Assembly: GCF_014205115.1 (NCBI RefSeq)
Contig: NZ_JACHMW010000001.1
Coordinates: forward strand, 1,054,001-1,118,000
Origin: Micrococcus endophyticus
Lineage (GTDB): Bacteria; Actinomycetota; Actinomycetes; Actinomycetales; Micrococcaceae
Length of the DNA stretch: 64,000 bases
Direction: 5' to 3'
The notes beneath the pieces are model-generated. The model saw only the letters and a list, made by a program, of their open reading frames with translations. It did no database searches and was not told the DNA's origin. The position numbers and the translations under genes were made by a program. Shown in pieces: positions 33,588 to 44,209 of the stretch (its first letter is position 1; every line of letters starts with the position of its first letter).

Positions 33588-34061
33588 TCAGGGCTCGCCG
33601 TCGAGGCCGCGCAGCACCGCGGCGGGGACGAGCTCGGCGACGTCGCCGCCGAGGCCGTGGACCTCCTTGATGAGCGAGGAGGACAGGTGGGTGTAGCGGG
33701 CGTCCGCCGGCAGGTAGACCGTCTCCACCCCGGTGAGGTGGCGGTTCATCGCGGCCATGGGCGCCTCGAACTCCAGGTCGGTCCCGTTGCGCAGGCCCTT
33801 GACGATGGCGTCCGCGCCGATCTCGCGGCAGAACTCGGCGAGCAGCCCGAGGCCCATGGGGCGGACCGTCACGCCGGCCAGCGAGGACAGGGTGCTCTCG
33901 ATCATGGCGATGCGCTCCTCCGTGGAGAAGCGGTAGCGCTTGGCGGGGTTCACGGAGACCGCGACCACCACCTCGTCGAAGAGGTTCGCGGCCCGCGCGA
34001 TGACCTCCACGTGTCCCTTGTGCAGGGGATCGAACGAACCTGGGCAGACGGCACGGCGCAT
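33588..34061 (-). CDS. coaD: Phosphopantetheine adenylyltransferase
   Basis: 157 residues, penultimate step of coenzyme A synthesis (4'-phosphopantetheine plus ATP to dephospho-CoA). The nucleotidyltransferase motif GSFDPLHKGHVEV is at 8-20, KGLRNGTDLEFEAPMAAMNR is the substrate segment and YTHLSSSLIKEV near the end is the second conserved site. ATG at 34061, 7 bases after a TAGGGT box, implies a leaderless or nearly leaderless transcript. The divergent aminotransferase gene starts 139 bases away, so coaD no longer follows rsmD directly as it usually does in this phylum. Confidence 0.96.
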   Translation of the reverse strand: MRRAVCPGSFDPLHKGHVEVIARAANLFDEVVVAVSVNPAKRYRFSTEERIAMIESTLSSLAGVTVRPMGLGLLAEFCREIGADAIVKGLRNGTDLEFEAPMAAMNRHLTGVETVYLPADARYTHLSSSLIKEVHGLGGDVAELVPAAVLRGLDGEP

Positions 34062-34068
34062 GGTGCTC

Positions 34069-34074
34069 ACCCTA
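34069..34074 (-). promoter_or_regulatory. -10 box of coaD
   Basis: TAGGGT, 7 bases before the coaD ATG. Start of transcription would be at or one base from the start codon. Confidence 0.5.
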
Positions 34075-34187
34075 GCCCGGCCCGCCCCGCCGGGCGATGC
34101 GCGTCGGCCCGCGTCCGAGCCCCGGCCCGCCCCGGGCGCACCCCCGGGTCCGCACCTCAACCGGGCCCCGCGCGTCCGGTCCCTGGG

Positions 34188-34193
34188 TACAGT
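34188..34193 (+). promoter_or_regulatory. -10 box of leaderless aminotransferase gene
   Basis: TACAGT followed by 6 bases and the ATG at 34200. Same geometry as at 29091, 40733, 48040 and 59753. Confidence 0.55.
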
Positions 34194-34199
34194 GCGCGC

Positions 34200-35528
34200 A
34201 TGGATGCCGACGCCCCCGACCGCACCCGCCCGCCCCGCACCGGCCCGGCCCCCGCCCCGGCGACCGGGCCCGCACCGGCCGACGTCGCCGGCACCGCCTT
34301 CGTCGCCGGGCCCTGGCGCCGTACGGCGGCCGCCGCGGGGCTCCTGGACGACGGCGCCCCCGTGCCCACCGTCTTCGAGCGCATGACGGCGCTGGCCCTC
34401 AAGCACGACGCCGTGAACCTCGGCCAGGGCTTCCCCGACGCGGACGGCCCCGCGGAGCTGCTCCGGGCCGCGGCGGACGCCGTGCTCGCCGGCCCCAACC
34501 AGTACGCGCCCGGCCTCGACCGCCCGGACCTGCGCGCCGCCGTCGCCGAGCACCAGCGCCGGTGGTGGGGCGTCGAGGAGGACCCGGAGACCGGGGTGAT
34601 GGCCACCGCGGGCGCCACCGAGGCGATCGCCGCGGCCGTCCTCGCCCTCGTCTCCCCCGGCGACGAGGTGGTCACCGTGGAGCCCTTCTACGACTCGCAC
34701 GCCGCCGTCGTCGCCCTGGCCGGCGCCCGGCACGTGACCGTGCCCGTGGACCCGCCTGCGTTCCTGCCGGACCCCGAGCGGGTGGTCGCCGCGTTCACGG
34801 ACCGCACCCGGATGCTGATCCTCAACACGCCCCACAACCCCACGGGCGCCGTCTACCCGCGCGCCCTGCTCGAGGAGCTGGTGCGCGCGTGCCGCGAGCG
34901 CGGGGTGCTGATCCTCTCGGACGAGGTGTACGAGCACCTGGTCTACGACGGCGAGCACGTGCCGGTCCGGGCGCTCCCCGAGGCGCGGGACATCGCCCTG
35001 GCCGCGTCCGGGGCCGGGAAGGCGTTCGCGGTGACCGGGTGGAAGGTCGGCTGGCTCACCGGACCCGCCCCGCTGGTGGCCGCCGCCCGGGCGGTCAAGC
35101 AGTACCTGACCTTCTCGACCGGGCCGGCGTACCAGCAGGCCGTGGCCGGTTTCCTGCCCGAGGCCGGGGCCCACCTGGCGGCGCAGCGCGAGCGGTACCG
35201 GGACGGACGGGACCGGCTGGTGGCGGGCCTGCGGGCGGTGGGGCTGGACCCCGTGGTGCCGGCGGCCGGCTATTTCGTGACCGTGGACCTGGCCCCGTGG
35301 GGCGTGCGGCGCGCCGAGGACGCCGTGGTGGACTGGGCGCGCGAGGCCGGCGTCGTCGGGATCCCCGTCAGCGCCCTGTGCCGCGCCGACCGCGCCCCCG
35401 GCGAGACCGGCCCCCTGGACTCGTGGCTGCGCCTGGCGCTCTGCAAGTCGGCGGACGCCGTGGACGAGGCGATGCGCCGCCTGGCCGCCGCGGCCCCCGC
35501 GCTCGACGGGCGGCGCCCCCGGCCGTGA
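34200..35528 (+). CDS. Class I/II PLP aminotransferase (DapC/kynurenine aminotransferase-like)
   Basis: 442 residues. After a 60-residue Pro/Ala-rich leader the fold is standard: AVNLGQGFPDADGP, ATAGATEAIAAAVLALV, VEPFYDSHAAVVALAG, ILNTPHNPTGAVYP, ILSDEVYEHLVYDG and the PLP lysine in SGAGKAFAVTGWKVGWL. The layout matches the Arthrobacter-type succinyldiaminopimelate aminotransferase and kynurenine or methionine aminotransferases, so it could be dapC for lysine and wall synthesis; sequence alone does not settle this. ATG at 34200 was chosen because a -10 box is 6 bases upstream and codon use starts there. Confidence 0.85.
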   Translation: MDADAPDRTRPPRTGPAPAPATGPAPADVAGTAFVAGPWRRTAAAAGLLDDGAPVPTVFERMTALALKHDAVNLGQGFPDADGPAELLRAAADAVLAGPNQYAPGLDRPDLRAAVAEHQRRWWGVEEDPETGVMATAGATEAIAAAVLALVSPGDEVVTVEPFYDSHAAVVALAGARHVTVPVDPPAFLPDPERVVAAFTDRTRMLILNTPHNPTGAVYPRALLEELVRACRERGVLILSDEVYEHLVYDGEHVPVRALPEARDIALAASGAGKAFAVTGWKVGWLTGPAPLVAAARAVKQYLTFSTGPAYQQAVAGFLPEAGAHLAAQRERYRDGRDRLVAGLRAVGLDPVVPAAGYFVTVDLAPWGVRRAEDAVVDWAREAGVVGIPVSALCRADRAPGETGPLDSWLRLALCKSADAVDEAMRRLAAAAPALDGRRPRP

Positions 35529-35533
35529 TACGG

Positions 35534-35596
35534 GAGGCTCCCTTCTCCCGCACGAAAGGGGGCCCGCAGGCTCCCGCCTCCCGCACGGATGGGGGC
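35534..35596. repeat. Two tandem 30-nt copies (33-nt period) between convergent genes
   Basis: Copies at 35534-35563 and 35567-35596 agree at 25 of 30 positions. Each carries the sequence GGCTCCC then CTCCCGCACG and a G-rich end. They lie in the gap between the stops at 35528 and 35602, where a terminator is expected. Confidence 0.55.
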
Positions 35597-35601
35597 TGTG
35601 G

Positions 35602-36165
35602 TCAGCGCTCGTCCTGCCAGAGGTACAGGGCCGTCTCCCCGTAGGCGCGCACCTCGACCTCCTCGAGCCCGGCCGGGCGGCGGGGCGGGGCGTCGCGGGC
35701 CGCCCGCTCGAGCACGATCAGCCCGCCGGGGGCCAGACGGGCGGCCGCGGCCTCGAGCACGGCCTCCAGCGCCGGGCCGGCCAGCGGGTACGGCGGGTCC
35801 GCGAGGATCACGTCCGCGGGCTCGCCCCCGGCCGCGAGCGCCTGCTCCACGGTGCCGGCCCGCACCTGCACGACGTCGGCCCCGCGGGCCCGGTTGACCA
35901 GGGCGGCGTTGGCGCGGCAGGCGGCCACGGCCCGCCGCTCCCGCTCCACGAGCAGCACGGACGCGGCGCCGCGGCTGGCGGCCTCGCAGCCCAGGGCGCC
36001 GGAGCCGGCGAAGAGGTCCAGCACGGCGGTGCCGTCCAGCCAGTCGCGGGCCTCGAGCCAGGAGAACAGGGCCTCCTTGGTGCGGTCCGTGGTGGGGCGG
36101 GTGCCGGTGCCGGGCACGGACGTCAGCGGGCGGCCGGCGGCGGCGCCGGCGATGATGCGGGACAT
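35602..36165 (-). CDS. rsmD: 16S rRNA (guanine966-N2)-methyltransferase
   Basis: 187 residues. SAM-binding motif VLDLFAGSGALGCEAASRGA near 50, ADVILADPPYPLAG with the D-P-P-Y catalytic loop, and RIIAGAAAGRPL at the N-terminus as in RsmD/YhhF. Methylates G966 of 16S rRNA. The ATG at 36165 is 3 bases after the recG stop, the conserved recG-rsmD pair. Confidence 0.95.
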   Translation of the reverse strand: MSRIIAGAAAGRPLTSVPGTGTRPTTDRTKEALFSWLEARDWLDGTAVLDLFAGSGALGCEAASRGAASVLLVERERRAVAACRANAALVNRARGADVVQVRAGTVEQALAAGGEPADVILADPPYPLAGPALEAVLEAAAARLAPGGLIVLERAARDAPPRRPAGLEEVEVRAYGETALYLWQDER

Positions 36166-36168
36166 GGC

Positions 36169-38350
<2,182 letters not shown>

Positions 38351-38361
<11 letters not shown>

Positions 38362-39364
38362 GGCACCCGTCGGCGTCGGGTCCGGCGGCGTCCCCGGACA
38401 GCTCGGTGACGGCGAGCCCCTGGACCTCCCCGGCGGCCTGCATCAGCTCCACGGCGTCGGCGGCGCGGGGCACGTGCACGTGCACGCGCCACGGCACCCG
38501 GCCGCGCTCGTCCCGCTCCGTGCCCACGGGGGCCAGGATCACGGAGTCCCCGGCCTCGGCGAGGCGACGGCGCAGGTCGGCCGCGGCGAGCGGGGTGAGC
38601 GCCAGGGTGCCCATCACCTCCACGGCGTCCTCGCCCGCGGGCTCGGGGCCGGGCCGCACGCCCTCCACGTAGCCGTGCAGCGCGGTGGCCAGCTCCTCGT
38701 CCGGGGCCGTGTCGGTGACGGCCGCGCGCAGCGCCTCCAGCACCCACAGCAGGCCCACGGCGCCGGCGTCCACCACGCGGGCCTGCGCGAGCGGGGCCAG
38801 CTGGGACTCCGTCTGCTCCACGGCCCGCAGGCAGTCGGCCATCATGGCCGTCACCGCCGGGCCCAGGCGCACGGCCGGGTCGGCGTCCGCGGCCACCGCG
38901 GGGCTGTCCGGGGCCTGGGTGGCCGAGCGCGCCAGGCTGCGCGAGGCCGCGGAGAGCACGGTGAGGATGGTGCCCTCCCGCGGGTCGGACAGGGCCTGCC
39001 GGGCCGCGCGGTCCGCCGCCCCGAACGCGGCCGCCAGGGCGAACGCGTCCGCGCGGGCGCGCCCGCGCAGGGGCTCGGCCATCCCGGCCAGGGCCACCGC
39101 GAGCAGGGTGCCGGAGTTGCCACAGGCCGAGTCGAGCGCGGCCGCTCCTGCCCGGGCGAGGACCGCGCCGGCGTCGTCCTGCTCCGGGCACGCGTCGGCG
39201 GCCCGGCGGGCCGCGGCGAGGGTGGCGAGCATGTTCGTCCCCGTGTCCGCGTCCGGGACGGGGAACAGGTTGAGCGCGTTCAGGCGCGGGGCGGCCCGAC
39301 CCACGAGGTCCTCCGCGAGGGCCAGCCAGCGCCGCACCGTCGACGGCCGGGTCTGCGTGGTCAC
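38351..39364 (-). CDS. DAK2 (DhaL-like) domain protein, shortened YloV/FakA relative
   Basis: 337 residues. GTG at 39364 overlaps the upstream stop (GTGA). LNALNLFPVPDADTGTNMLAT near 28-48 is the DhaL motif whose aspartates bind two metals and the nucleotide; LDSACGNSGTLLAV and VVDAGAVGLLWVLEAL complete the domain (about 10-215). In Firmicutes YloV/FakA continues with a DegV-related domain to about 550 residues and phosphorylates fatty acids; here only about 120 residues follow (EVMGTLALTPLAAADLRRRL, DSVILAPVGTERDERGRVPWRVHVHV). This may be a reduced form or act with separate partners. A DAK2 gene next to recG is the usual arrangement in Actinobacteria. Confidence 0.83.
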
Positions 39365-40563
39365 GGGGCGACGGCCTCCTCCAGGGTGCCCGTGCGGATG
39401 CCCTCGCCCAGGCGGCCGATCGCGGCCCAGTCCGGCCAGACGACGTCCTGGCCGCCCTCCGTGTTCCCCACGCCCACTGAGGGCACCGTGCTGGTGCGGA
39501 TCGGGGCGTCGCGGGCGTCGCGCAGGGACCAGGCCAGGGAGGCCAGGCGGCCCGAGTCCAGGGAGTCGTCCAGGGTGAGGAACGGGGCGAAGCGCGCCAC
39601 GGAGTCCTGGACGCGGGCCGGGTCCGAGAGGGTGTCCCGGGACAGGAACCGGTCCACGATCGCCTTCACCAGGCGCTGCTGGTTCTCCACGCGATCGAAG
39701 TCGCTGCGCGGCAGGTTGTAGCGCTCGCGGGCGTAGGCCAGGGCCGTGTCCCCGTCCATGTGCACGGCGCCGGCCGGGAAGTCGACGCCGCCGGTCGAGG
39801 TGAAGGCCCTCGGGTTGTCCACGGTGACGCCGCCGAGGGCGTCGACCAGCCCCTTGAAGCCGGCCAGGTCCACGGCCACCACGTGGTCCACGCGGGCCTG
39901 GAACATGTTCTCCGCGGTGGCCACGGTCAGCGGGATCCCGCCGTACTGGTAGGCGGCGTTGACCTTGGCGTCGCCGTGGCCCGGGATCGGCACCCACATG
40001 TCGCGCATGATGGACATGACCTGGACCTCGCTGCGGTCCCCCGGCACGTGCACCCACATGAGGGTGTCCGAGCGGCCGTCGTCCCCGCGGCCCTCCGCGC
40101 CGGCGTCCTCGCCCACGAGCAGCACGTCCAGGGCCTGCCCGTCCACGGCCTCGTCCTCGTCCGGCGCCACGGGGCCCTGCACCGCGGCGTCCGCCTGGGC
40201 CTCGACGACGGCGGGGTCCATCCCCGGCGGAGGCGCGGTGGGCGCGAGCGGGGCCGCGGCGGGCTCCCCGCCGCCCTGGCCCGGTCCGCCCTGGCCGGCC
40301 GGCTCGTCCTCGCCGCCGCCGCGGCGGCCTGGCTCGGAGGGGCGCAGGGACTCGGCCGGGAAGGCGCCGCCCTCGAACCGCTGCGTGCCCTCGTCGATGC
40401 TGCGGGCGAGCCCGCCCACGTACACGGCCACGGCCACGCCGACGGCCAGCAGCGCCACGAGCAGCACCACGAGGGCCACGAGCCACGGCCGACGACGACG
40501 ACGGCGCGGCCCGTCGGCGCCCGGACGGGGGGTCTGCGGGCGGGACTCCGCGGTACGGCTCAC
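39361..40563 (-). CDS. Second LytR-CpsA-Psr (LCP) family protein
   Basis: 400 residues. Arg-rich cytoplasmic start, one membrane segment (about 27-48, PWLVALVVLLVALLAVGVAV), then a Gly/Glu/Pro-rich linker of about 100 residues and the LCP domain: ALDVLLVGEDAG, RSDTLMWVHV, SIMRDMWVPIPGHGDAKVNAAY, LGGVTVDNPRAF, YARERYNLPRSDFDRVENQQ. The GTG at 40563 has CCAGGAGC upstream. The linker is unusual for its length and low complexity and may let the catalytic part reach into the wall. It overlaps the DAK2 gene by 4 bases. Confidence 0.9.
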   Translation of the reverse strand: MSRTAESRPQTPRPGADGPRRRRRRPWLVALVVLLVALLAVGVAVAVYVGGLARSIDEGTQRFEGGAFPAESLRPSEPGRRGGGEDEPAGQGGPGQGGGEPAAAPLAPTAPPPGMDPAVVEAQADAAVQGPVAPDEDEAVDGQALDVLLVGEDAGAEGRGDDGRSDTLMWVHVPGDRSEVQVMSIMRDMWVPIPGHGDAKVNAAYQYGGIPLTVATAENMFQARVDHVVAVDLAGFKGLVDALGGVTVDNPRAFTSTGGVDFPAGAVHMDGDTALAYARERYNLPRSDFDRVENQQRLVKAIVDRFLSRDTLSDPARVQDSVARFAPFLTLDDSLDSGRLASLAWSLRDARDAPIRTSTVPSVGVGNTEGGQDVVWPDWAAIGRLGEGIRTGTLEEAVAP

Positions 40564-40720
40564 GATGGGCTCCTGGTCTGGGGGGGCGGGACGTCGGGGT
40601 GCATGATGTGGTGCGGTCCCGCCCATGCTAGGGCACGGTCCGGACGCCGCCGCCTCCCCCGCACCGCGGCGCCCGGCCCCCGCGCGGCACCGGACGCCGG
40701 GCCGGCGGAGGCGCCGCGCG

Positions 40721-40726
40721 TATCCT
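40721..40726 (+). promoter_or_regulatory. -10 box of leaderless DUF3515 gene
   Basis: TATCCT, 6 bases before the ATG at 40733. Same distance as at other leaderless starts in the window. Confidence 0.5.
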
Positions 40727-40732
40727 GGGCGG

Positions 40733-41212
40733 ATGGAATCCCGCCCCCTGCGCCCCCTCGCCCTCCTGCTGACCGCCGTCGCCCTCGGCGCCACGGCCTG
40801 CGCCGGACGGGTGGCCACGGTGGAGGCGGCGCCGGACGCCGCGAACCCCGAGTGCGCCCCCGCCATGGTCGCCATGCCGGACGCCCTGGGCGACGCCGCC
40901 CTGCGCCCCACGGACAGCCAGGCCACCGCCGTGTGGGGCGACCCGGCCGCCGTCGTGCTGCGCTGCGGCGTCCCGGTGCCCGGGCCCACCACGGACCGCT
41001 GCATCTCGGTGGACGGCGTGGACTGGGTGATCCGCGACGAGGACGAGAACTGGCGGATCGTCACCTACGGCCGCGACCCCGCCGTGGAGGTCCTCTTCGG
41101 CAAGGACAAGGCCAGCTCGGACACCGTCATGGTGGGCCTGGCCTCGGCCGTCGCCCAGATCGACGCCGACGGCGGCTGCGTCAACCTCCAGGACGCCACG
41201 CCCGTCGGCTGA
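40733..41212 (+). CDS. DUF3515 lipoprotein
   Basis: 159 residues. Signal peptide PLRPLALLLTAVALGATAC with lipobox A-T-A-C at the end, so a membrane-anchored lipoprotein on the outside. Mature part DAANPECAPAMVAMPDAL, AVWGDPAAVVLRCGVPVPGPT and CISVDGVDWVIRDEDENWRIVTYGRDPAVEV match the DUF3515 family of Actinobacteria, where it is a conserved neighbour of ddl and thiL. Function unknown. The paired cysteines could form disulfides. Confidence 0.88.
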   Translation: MESRPLRPLALLLTAVALGATACAGRVATVEAAPDAANPECAPAMVAMPDALGDAALRPTDSQATAVWGDPAAVVLRCGVPVPGPTTDRCISVDGVDWVIRDEDENWRIVTYGRDPAVEVLFGKDKASSDTVMVGLASAVAQIDADGGCVNLQDATPVG

Positions 41213-41225
41213 CCCTCCCGACGCG

Positions 41226-41265
41226 GACGGCGCCGCCCCCGGAAGGATCCGGAGACGGCGCCGTC
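41226..41265. terminator. Terminator between DUF3515 gene and ddl (convergent)
   Basis: A 10-bp stem (41226-41235 with 41256-41265). The 20-nt loop contains a further small CCGG hairpin. Lies between stops at 41212 and 41284. Confidence 0.65.
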
Positions 41266-41283
41266 GGTGCGCCCGGGCCGGGC

Positions 41284-42426
41284 TCAGTGCAGCCCGACGC
41301 CCCGCTCGAGGGCCAGGTCCAGCAGCTCGGAGATCAGGGCGTCGTAGGACAGCCCCGTGCGCTCCCACATGGCCGGGTACATGCTGATGGGCGTGAACCC
41401 GGGCATGGTGTTGATCTCGTTGACCACCCAGCGCCCGTCCGGGGTGTGGAAGAAGTCGCAGCGGCCCAGGCCGGAGCCGTCCACCGCCTCGAAGGCGCGC
41501 ACGGCCAGCTCGCGCAGCCGCCGCGTCTGCTCCTCGGGCAGCTCGGCGGGGCAGGAGAGCTGCGCCGCGTCGTCGTCCTGGTACTTGGCCTGGAAGTTGT
41601 AGAACTGCAGGTCGCCCTCGTCGTGCTTGACCACGATCTCCCCCGGCAGCGAGGCCCGGGGCGCGTCCGAGGCGTGCCCGTCCAGGACCGCGCACTCGAT
41701 CTCGCGGCCCACGATCCCGGCCTCCACCACGACCTTCGGGTCGAAGCGGCGGGCCTCCTCGATGGCGGCGCGCAGGTCCGCCGGGTCGGAGACGCGGGTG
41801 ATGCCGAAGGAGGAGCCGCCGCGGGCCGGCTTGACGAACAGCGGGAACGCCAGGGCGCCGGCGCGGGCCAGGGCGGCCTCGGGGTCGCGCGCCCAGTCGC
41901 GGTCGGTGATGGTCTCCCACGGGCCGACCTCGAGGCCGGCCGCCTGGAAGGCGACCTTCATGAAGTGCTTGTCCATGCCCACCGCGGACGCGAGCACGCC
42001 GCAGCCCACGTAGGGCAGGCCCAGGGACTCGAACATCCCCTGCAGGGTGCCGTCCTCGCCCCACGGGCCATGCAGCAGCGGGAACACCACGTCCACGCGG
42101 CCCAGGGAGGAGCCGTCCTCGGCGGTGAGCTCCACCGTGCCGTCCGGCAGGGTGCGCAGGCTCACCGGGGCCTCGGGCTCCGGCACCTCGGGGAGGGTCT
42201 CGCCGTCCAGGCGGAAGGCGGCCACGTCCAGCTCGTCGTGCGACCACAGGCCGGAGCGGGCCACGCCCACCGGCACCACGTCCCAGCGCTGCGGGTCGGC
42301 CGCGTGGAGCACGCCGGCGGCGGTGACGCAGCTGATGGGGTGCTCGCTGGAGCGGCCGCCGAACAGCAGCAGCACGCGGGGGCGCGCGCCGGCCGAGGGG
42401 GCCTCCGGGGCGGGGGTGGCGGTCAT
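41284..42426 (-). CDS. ddl: D-alanine-D-alanine ligase
   Basis: 380 residues. Joins two D-alanines for the UDP-MurNAc pentapeptide. VLLLFGGRSSEHPISCVTA near 19-37, PLLHGPWGEDGTLQGMFESL, YVGCGVLASAVGMDKHFMK, FVKPARGGSSFGITRV and the ATP/metal end CDFFHTPDGRWVVNEINTMPG are all in place. ATG at 42426 overlaps the gpsA stop by 4 bases. Final gene of the leuC-to-ddl leftward gene string, though leuD may end a separate transcript. Confidence 0.96.
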   Translation of the reverse strand: MTATPAPEAPSAGARPRVLLLFGGRSSEHPISCVTAAGVLHAADPQRWDVVPVGVARSGLWSHDELDVAAFRLDGETLPEVPEPEAPVSLRTLPDGTVELTAEDGSSLGRVDVVFPLLHGPWGEDGTLQGMFESLGLPYVGCGVLASAVGMDKHFMKVAFQAAGLEVGPWETITDRDWARDPEAALARAGALAFPLFVKPARGGSSFGITRVSDPADLRAAIEEARRFDPKVVVEAGIVGREIECAVLDGHASDAPRASLPGEIVVKHDEGDLQFYNFQAKYQDDDAAQLSCPAELPEEQTRRLRELAVRAFEAVDGSGLGRCDFFHTPDGRWVVNEINTMPGFTPISMYPAMWERTGLSYDALISELLDLALERGVGLH

Positions 42427-43460
42427 GCGGTGCGTCCTTCCGACTTCAGGTCACGGGCGAGCAGGAGCTCGGCGAGGCGGTGCACGGCCACGTCCCCGGC
42501 GACCACCCGGTCCATCAGCTCGCTGATGGGCATCTCCACGCCGTGGGCGCGGGCGACGTGCACGACGGCGGAGACGGACTTGATGCCCTCCGCGGTCTGG
42601 CTCATGGCGGCCACGGCCTCCTCGGCGCTCAGTCCGGTGCCGATGTGGCGCCCGGCCGTGCGGTTGCGGGACAGGGGTGAGGCGCACGTGGCCACGAGGT
42701 CGCCCAGTCCGGCGAGCCCGGCCATGGTGGCGGGGTCGCCGCCGAGGGCGACGGCGAGGCGGGTGGTCTCGGCGAGCCCGCGGGTGATGACGGAGGCCTT
42801 CGAGTTGTCCCCCAGGCCCTGGCCGTCGCAGATGCCGACGGCGAGGGCGATGACGTTCTTCACGACGCCGCCGATCTCCACGCCCACCACGTCGGTGTTC
42901 GTGTAGGGCCGGAACGTGGGCCCGGCGGTCAGCGCGGCGATGCGCTCGGCGGTGGCCGAGGAGCCGGAGGCCACCACGGTGGCGGTGGGCTCGCCGCGGG
43001 CGATCTCGAGGGCCAGGTTGGGGCCGGAGACCACCGCGAAGCGGTCCGGGGTGAGGCCCAGCTCCTCGGTGCACACCTGGGACATCCGCGCGTCGGTGCC
43101 GCGCTCGAGGCCCTTGACGAGCGAGACCACCACGGCGTCCGGGGCGAGGTCCTCGCGCAGGGTGCGCAGCGTCTCGCGCACGTGCTGCGCGGGCACGGCC
43201 ACCACCACGACGCCGGCGCCGCGGACCGCCTCGGAGGCGTCGGTCACGGCGCGCACGCAGGCGGGCAGCTCGATGCCCGGCAGATACTCGGGGTTGGCGT
43301 GGTCCCGGTTGACGGCCTCGGCCACCTCGGGGCGCCGGGACCAGATCACGACGTCGCGCGCCCGGGCGCCCTCGGGGCTGGTGCTGGTGCCCAGCACGCG
43401 GGCGAAGGCGGAGCCCCAGCTGCCGGCGCCCAGGACGGCGACGGTCTGCGGGTCGCTCAT
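42423..43460 (-). CDS. gpsA: Glycerol-3-phosphate dehydrogenase (NAD(P)+)
   Basis: 345 residues. Makes sn-glycerol-3-phosphate for phospholipids. NAD motif VLGAGSWGSAFARVLG at 9-24, SLVKGLERGTDARMSQV, SGPNLALEIARGEPTATVV, GVVKNVIALAVGICDGQGLGDN (the catalytic lysine segment) and a typical GLAGLGDLVATCASPLSRNR. ATG at 43460 overlaps the plsC-like gene by 4 bases; the pair makes glycerol-3-phosphate and acylates it. Confidence 0.96.
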   Translation of the reverse strand: MSDPQTVAVLGAGSWGSAFARVLGTSTSPEGARARDVVIWSRRPEVAEAVNRDHANPEYLPGIELPACVRAVTDASEAVRGAGVVVVAVPAQHVRETLRTLREDLAPDAVVVSLVKGLERGTDARMSQVCTEELGLTPDRFAVVSGPNLALEIARGEPTATVVASGSSATAERIAALTAGPTFRPYTNTDVVGVEIGGVVKNVIALAVGICDGQGLGDNSKASVITRGLAETTRLAVALGGDPATMAGLAGLGDLVATCASPLSRNRTAGRHIGTGLSAEEAVAAMSQTAEGIKSVSAVVHVARAHGVEMPISELMDRVVAGDVAVHRLAELLLARDLKSEGRTA

Positions 43461-44209
43461 GCGCCCGGCTCCCGACGCCCGGTCCGCGGGTCCCAGCGGC
43501 CGGCGGGGGCGGGCTCGCCGCGCAGGTCCGCCACGATGGCGGTGATCGCGTCCATCATGCGCTCGGTGCCGGCGCGCAGCCCGCTCGCCGTCATCGGCGC
43601 GCCGCACAGGTCGTCCAGGTCCACGGGCGCGCCGATCCGGATGCGGGCGGTCTTGCGCGGGAACGGACGCGGGGCGCGGCCGCCGTAGGGCAGCAGCTCC
43701 TGGATGCCCCACTGGCCCACGGGGATGAGCGGGGCGCCGGTCTGCAGGGCCAGGCGCACGGCCCCGCTTTGTGCGGCCATGGGCCAGCCGTCGGGGTCGC
43801 GGGTGACGGTGCCCTCGGGGTAGACGATGATCGCCCGGCCCGTGGCGACGGCCTCGCGGGCGGCGTCGAGCGAGCGGCCGCCGTCGCGGGTGCGCTCGAC
43901 CGGGATCATGCGGGTGGCCTCGAGGACCTGCTTGAGCACGGGCACCTTCCAGAGCTCGGCCTTGGCGAGGAAGGTCGGCAGCAGGCCCTGGTTGTAGACC
44001 ATGTGGGCCACGGAGAGGGGGTCCAGCTCGGAGATGTGGTTCACCGCGAGGATCGCGCCGGTCTCCGGCAGGTTCTCGGTGCCCTCCCACACCTGGCGCA
44101 CGAGGCCGCGCAGGGCGGGGCGCACGATGGCGGCGGGGATCACGTAGCCGGCCCGCGCGGCGCGCGAGGGGAGGCCCGCGGCCGGGGTCTGCGGGTCCAC
44201 AGGGCTCAC
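43457..44209 (-). CDS. plsC: 1-acyl-sn-glycerol-3-phosphate acyltransferase
   Basis: 250 residues of the PlsC family, which makes phosphatidic acid. LAVNHISELDPLSVA has the H-x4-D catalytic motif, AIIVYPEGTVTRD is the substrate-binding motif, and ARIRIGAPVDLDDL is typical of the C-terminal part. GTG at 44209 overlaps the murA stop (GTGA); a later start would also be possible. In this neighbourhood the pair plsC-gpsA is standard in Actinobacteria. Confidence 0.9.
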   Translation of the reverse strand: MSPVDPQTPAAGLPSRAARAGYVIPAAIVRPALRGLVRQVWEGTENLPETGAILAVNHISELDPLSVAHMVYNQGLLPTFLAKAELWKVPVLKQVLEATRMIPVERTRDGGRSLDAAREAVATGRAIIVYPEGTVTRDPDGWPMAAQSGAVRLALQTGAPLIPVGQWGIQELLPYGGRAPRPFPRKTARIRIGAPVDLDDLCGAPMTASGLRAGTERMMDAITAIVADLRGEPAPAGRWDPRTGRREPGA

